This document shows, piece by piece, positions 33,735-36,626 of a stretch of 36,626 nt of DNA. Each line of letters opens with the position of its first letter. Within the stretch, counting starts at the first letter, position 1. The stretch comes from an alpha proteobacterium AAP81b. Lineage in GTDB: Bacteria; Pseudomonadota; Alphaproteobacteria; Sphingomonadales; Sphingomonadaceae. The position numbers were made by a program, and so were the translations under genes. The notes beneath the pieces are model-generated. The model did not search any database, was not told the origin of the DNA, and was given only the letters and a program-made list of their open reading frames with translations. The DNA is taken from assembly GCA_001295935.1 (NCBI GenBank), contig LJHX01000019.1:1-36626 (forward strand), given 5' to 3'.

Positions 33735-35288
33735 ATGCCGGCAATGAGCGGGGGGATCGTCATCATCGGCGCCGGTATCGGCGGACTGGTCGCGGCGGCC
33801 GAACTCGCCGCCGCCGGCTGTGCCGTGACGGTCGTCGAGGCGCTGCCGCATGTCGGCGGCAAGCTGCGCACCGTCGATGTCGCTGGCGCCGCGGTCGACG
33901 CCGGGCCGACGGTGTTCACCGCGCGCTGGCTGTTCGACGATATTTTCGCCAGCCTCGGCGAGCGCCTCGACGACCATCTGACCCTCGTCGCGTCGGACTG
34001 TCTCGCCACCCACGCCTGGGGCGACGGCAGCCGCCTCGACCTCTGGGCCGACCCTGCCCGCAGCCGCGACGCCGTCGGCAGTTTCGCCGGCGCCGCCGAA
34101 GCGCGCGGCTGGGACGACTTCCAGGCCGAAGCCAAGCGCATCTGGGACGCGCTCGAAACGCGCTACATGATGGCGCCGGTGACGACGCCCTGGGGGCTGA
34201 CGGCGCGCTTCGGCCTCAGCGGCCTGCCGCAGATGCTGGCGATCAACCCCTTCCAGACTTTGTGGGCTGCGCTCCACAAGCATTTCCGCGATCCGCGGCT
34301 GATCCAGCTCTATGGCCGCTACGCCACCTATTGCGGCGCCTCGCCCTTCCAGGCGACGGCGACCTTGATGCTGATCGCTCATCTCGAAGCGCGCGGTGTC
34401 TGGCTGGTCGACGGCGGCATGCACAAGGTCGCCGAGGCGCTTGCCAGGCTGGCGGTGGCGCGCGGCGCGACGCTGCGGCTGGGCGAGCGCGTCACCGGCA
34501 TCGCCACGGCGCGCGGGCGCGTCTCGGGCGTCGTCCTCGCCAGCGGCGAGATGCTGCCGGCGCGCGACGTCATCGCCAATTGCGACGTCTCGGCGATCGC
34601 CGACGGCCGCTTCGGTGCCGCCGCGTCGAGCGCCGCGCCGGGCGTGCGCGCCAAGGACCGCTCGCTGTCGGCGGTCGTCACGCTGATGGTCGCCGATGTC
34701 GGCGACGCCGCGCTCGATCGCCACAATGTCTTTTTCTCCGACGATTACGCCGCCGAGTTCCGGCAGATCTTCGGCGAACGCCGCTTGCCCGCGGCACCAT
34801 CGGTCTATGTCTGCGCCCAGGACCGCGGCGCCGGCGCCCGCCCCACGGGGCCCGAACGCTTCCAGCTCATCGTCAATGCCCCCGCCATCGGCGACGCCCT
34901 AACCCCTGAGGAGATCGAGGCATGTCAGCTCGCGACCCTGCGCACCCTGTCCCGCTGCGGCCTCGACTTGCGACCGCAAGCGCAGGTGGTGACGACGCCG
35001 GCGACCTTCGAAACGCTGTTCCCTTCGACGGGTGGAGCCCTTTATGGACGGGCCTCGCACGGCTGGGCGGCCAGCTTCCGCCGGCCTGGATCGAGGACGA
35101 AGCTACCCGGGCTGTGGCTGGCGGGGGGATCGGCGCATCCCGGCGCGGGCGTGCCGATGGCGGCCTTGTCCGGCCGCTTGGCGAGCGCAGCGATCCTCGC
35201 GGACCGGCGTTCGATGCGGTCGTCGCACCCCATGGCTACCGCTGGTGGTATCTCGACGCGATCAGCAGCGACGGCCGCTTCGGGCTGA
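33735..35288 (+). CDS. crtD: 1-hydroxy-carotenoid 3,4-desaturase CrtD
   Basis: CrtD inserts the 3,4 double bond into hydroxylated acyclic carotenoids. The 517-residue protein has the FAD motif IVIIGAGIGGLVAAAELA at its start, then VVEALPHVGGKLRT and AGPTVFTARWLFDDIF, and the C-terminal FAD motif LPGLWLAGGSAHPGAGVPM. These are typical of CrtD within the CrtI superfamily. ATG codons at 33735 and 33744 are both possible. The final 25 or so residues after AAILADR are unlike the family and are encoded by DNA that also codes, in another frame, for the start of crtC. Confidence 0.93.
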   Translation: MPAMSGGIVIIGAGIGGLVAAAELAAAGCAVTVVEALPHVGGKLRTVDVAGAAVDAGPTVFTARWLFDDIFASLGERLDDHLTLVASDCLATHAWGDGSRLDLWADPARSRDAVGSFAGAAEARGWDDFQAEAKRIWDALETRYMMAPVTTPWGLTARFGLSGLPQMLAINPFQTLWAALHKHFRDPRLIQLYGRYATYCGASPFQATATLMLIAHLEARGVWLVDGGMHKVAEALARLAVARGATLRLGERVTGIATARGRVSGVVLASGEMLPARDVIANCDVSAIADGRFGAAASSAAPGVRAKDRSLSAVVTLMVADVGDAALDRHNVFFSDDYAAEFRQIFGERRLPAAPSVYVCAQDRGAGARPTGPERFQLIVNAPAIGDALTPEEIEACQLATLRTLSRCGLDLRPQAQVVTTPATFETLFPSTGGALYGRASHGWAASFRRPGSRTKLPGLWLAGGSAHPGAGVPMAALSGRLASAAILADRRSMRSSHPMATAGGISTRSAATAASG

Positions 35289-36121
35289 CCGTCATCGCCT
35301 TCATCGGTTCGGTGTTCTCGCCTTACTATCGCGCCGCCGGGCGGTTCCGGCCGGAAAATCACGTGTCCTTGAACGTCGCGCTCTATGGCGGCGGCAAGCG
35401 TCGCTGGGCGATGACCGAACGCGGCGACGCGGCGCTGTGGCGCGACGCGACGACCTTGCGCATCGGCCCCAGCCAGCTGCACTGGGACGGCAACGGCCTG
35501 ACCATCGATGTCGAGGAAGTCGGCGCCACCCTGCCGGTGCCGATTCGCGGTCGCATTCGCGTCACGCCGGAAGTCCTCGGCCAGCGCCGCTTCCGCCTCG
35601 ATCCCTCGGGCAAGCATATCTGGGAGCCGCTTTCCCCCCGCGCCCATGTCGAGGTCGACTTCCCGGCGCCGGGGGTGCGCTGGCAGGGGTCGGGCTATCT
35701 CGACGGCAATCACGGCTCCGAACCGCTCGAAGCCGGTTTCGCCGATTGGCAATGGTCGCGCGCCCATCTCGCCGGCGGCCACACCGCGGTGATCTATGAG
35801 GGCAAATTGAAGGGTGGCGCCGGCTTCGGCATGGCACTGCGCATCGCCGCTGATGGCGGTGCCGAAGTCGTTGAGATGCCGGCAGCGGTCGAGCTCGAAC
35901 CCTCGGGCTGGCGGGTGCGCCGCCAGACCCGCGCCGATCCCGGCTGGCGGGCGCGGCTGGTGGCGACTTGGGAGGACACACCCTTCTACGCGCGCTCGGC
36001 GCTTGCCAGCCGCATCTTCGGCGAGGATGTCGAGGCCGTCCATGAGAGCCTGTCGATGACGCGCTTCGATTCAGGCGTCGTGCAGTGGATGCTGCCGTGG
36101 CGGATGCCGCGGCGGGGGTGA
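35114..36121 (+). CDS. crtC: Hydroxyneurosporene synthase / carotenoid 1,2-hydratase CrtC
   Basis: CrtC adds water across the 1,2 double bond of neurosporene or lycopene, the first step to methoxy-carotenoids. The frame carries the family landmarks HGYRWWYLDAISSDGRFGLTV, IAFIGSVFSPYY and HVSLNVALYGGGKRRWAMTE, then GSGYLDGNHGSEPLE and the catalytic-region motif FADWQWSRAHL. The start is uncertain. Recognisable CrtC sequence begins near 35200. In frame upstream are a GTG at 35114 (taken here, 335 residues) and an ATG at 34922 (399 residues). Either start lies inside crtD in another frame. No good ribosome site marks a choice. Confidence 0.85.
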   Translation: MAGGGIGASRRGRADGGLVRPLGERSDPRGPAFDAVVAPHGYRWWYLDAISSDGRFGLTVIAFIGSVFSPYYRAAGRFRPENHVSLNVALYGGGKRRWAMTERGDAALWRDATTLRIGPSQLHWDGNGLTIDVEEVGATLPVPIRGRIRVTPEVLGQRRFRLDPSGKHIWEPLSPRAHVEVDFPAPGVRWQGSGYLDGNHGSEPLEAGFADWQWSRAHLAGGHTAVIYEGKLKGGAGFGMALRIAADGGAEVVEMPAAVELEPSGWRVRRQTRADPGWRARLVATWEDTPFYARSALASRIFGEDVEAVHESLSMTRFDSGVVQWMLPWRMPRRG

Positions 36122-36495
36122 TGACGATGTGGCTGCCCCTGCTGGCGGTCGCGACGGCGGGCAATGCGGCGTGTCCGGCGGATTTCCCGGCCTTCTGGCG
36201 CCGCTTTGCTGGCGATGCGGCGTTTCAGCGGCGGCACACGGCGGCGACGCTGGATGTATCGTGGATGGATAACGACGGGCCCCTGCCGCGGGAGGTTCAT
36301 GGCCGACGCCGCATGCGAGCTGTCCATTTCCCCCTGGAGCTGCCGGCGCCGGCGGATGTTCGGGTGACGCCAACCGGCAAGTCACGCATCATGGTCACCA
36401 TCACAAAGCCCGATACCGACTGGCAGATCAGGCTCACCTTCCGGCGTGATCCGCCCTGCTGGCGGTTGGTCCGACACGCCGACGACTTGTTGTAA
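36121..36495 (+). CDS. Small secreted protein of unknown function coupled to crtC
   Basis: The 124-residue protein starts at an ATG overlapping the crtC stop (TGATG), so it is probably translated by re-initiation after crtC. A short signal-like N-terminus (MTMWLPLLAVATAGNAAC) is followed by PADFPAFWRRFAGDAAFQRRH and a C-terminal half with several predicted beta strands ending in PCWRLVRHADDLL. The arrangement of F-W-RRF-D-AFQ and a final cysteine plus WRLVR recalls small exported proteins of the DUF4348 kind, from memory and at low certainty. No function can be given. The signal peptide is inferred from hydrophobicity only. Confidence 0.65.
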   Translation: MTMWLPLLAVATAGNAACPADFPAFWRRFAGDAAFQRRHTAATLDVSWMDNDGPLPREVHGRRRMRAVHFPLELPAPADVRVTPTGKSRIMVTITKPDTDWQIRLTFRRDPPCWRLVRHADDLL

Positions 36496-36626
36496 GGCGG
36501 TCGCCAGGTCCGCCTTCACGGCGGGCACCTGATCTCATCGCTGCCGCTGTTGCCGATGCCGCGCCCTATCCCGGTCATGCCAGCGCACGCTGGCATCCAG
36601 CCGTGGCGTCTGGCGGCGCCTTCCGG
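36496..36626. other. End of window: non-coding, with a short palindrome
   Basis: These 131 bases contain no supported gene. ATGCCAGCG (36577-36585) and CGCTGGCAT (36588-36596) form a perfect 9-bp stem with a 2-base loop, a palindromic unit of the REP kind that I associate with sphingomonad intergenic regions. It would serve as a 3' end structure for crtC and the small gene. Confidence 0.6.

Noticed and set aside
36577-36596. CRISPR-like repeat at the window end
   Set aside because: It is a single palindrome with no regularly spaced copies. No CRISPR array or cas gene is seen anywhere in the window.

Overview
The window is GC-rich DNA from what looks like an aerobic or facultative anoxygenic phototroph in the Alphaproteobacteria, most likely order Sphingomonadales. 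That assignment rests on the conserved crtC-crtD / crtF-bchCXYZ-pufBALMC photosynthesis block, the protein style, and palindromic repeats of a kind I associate with sphingomonads. It is an inference, not a database result.

Layout. (1) 1-3407, minus strand: cytochrome c maturation genes ccmF-ccmG-ccmH-ccmI, overlapping or close-packed, with ccmI cut by the window edge. (2) 3514-8886, plus strand: a tight three-gene redox module made of a flavoprotein with two cyclic-nucleotide-binding domains and a four-cluster ferredoxin tail, a cytochrome b-like membrane protein, and an FHA-TM-decaheme cytochrome c. This is the least familiar system here and the best candidate for something undescribed. (3) 9096-24000: mostly housekeeping and metabolic genes, namely a PYROXD2/CrtI-like oxidoreductase, a CpdA-like phosphodiesterase, dnaN, a histidine phosphatase, a MASE1-PAS-GGDEF diguanylate cyclase, a thiolase plus a 3-hydroxybutyrate dehydrogenase-like SDR, an M19 dipeptidase, a compact M50-like membrane protease, a secreted NTF2-like protein, an acyl-CoA dehydrogenase and a Baeyer-Villiger-type flavin monooxygenase. 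(4) 23787-36495: the photosynthesis cluster. The minus-strand block crtF-bchC-bchX-bchY-bchZ-(46-codon ORF)-pufB-pufA-pufL-pufM-pufC diverges from plus-strand crtD-crtC plus a small secreted protein.

How it fits together. bchC, bchX, bchY and bchZ carry out the late bacteriochlorophyll a steps. crtC, crtD and crtF make methoxylated carotenoids of the spheroidene/spirilloxanthin type. pufB and pufA form LH1, pufL and pufM the reaction-centre core, and pufC the tetraheme lipoprotein donor. The ccm genes attach heme to c-type cytochromes, of which at least two (PufC with 4 hemes and the decaheme protein) are encoded nearby. Sequences matching the PpsR/CrtJ consensus TGT-N12-ACA lie in front of bchC (a tandem pair 8 bp apart) and between crtF and crtD (a perfect copy), so the cluster is probably repressed by PpsR in response to oxygen and light. 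Hairpins at the pufA stop and before pufL suggest the mRNA-stability control of LH1:RC ratio known from other puf operons.

Noteworthy oddities: a 46-codon frame coupled by ATGA overlaps to both bchZ and pufB at the position of pufQ; a frame-shifted second copy of the bchZ start between bchY and bchZ; a long out-of-frame crtD/crtC overlap; a Baeyer-Villiger fingerprint with Arg in place of His; and three copies of one hairpin element at gene 3' ends, each oriented with its gene. No rRNA, tRNA, CRISPR array, transposase or integrase was seen.
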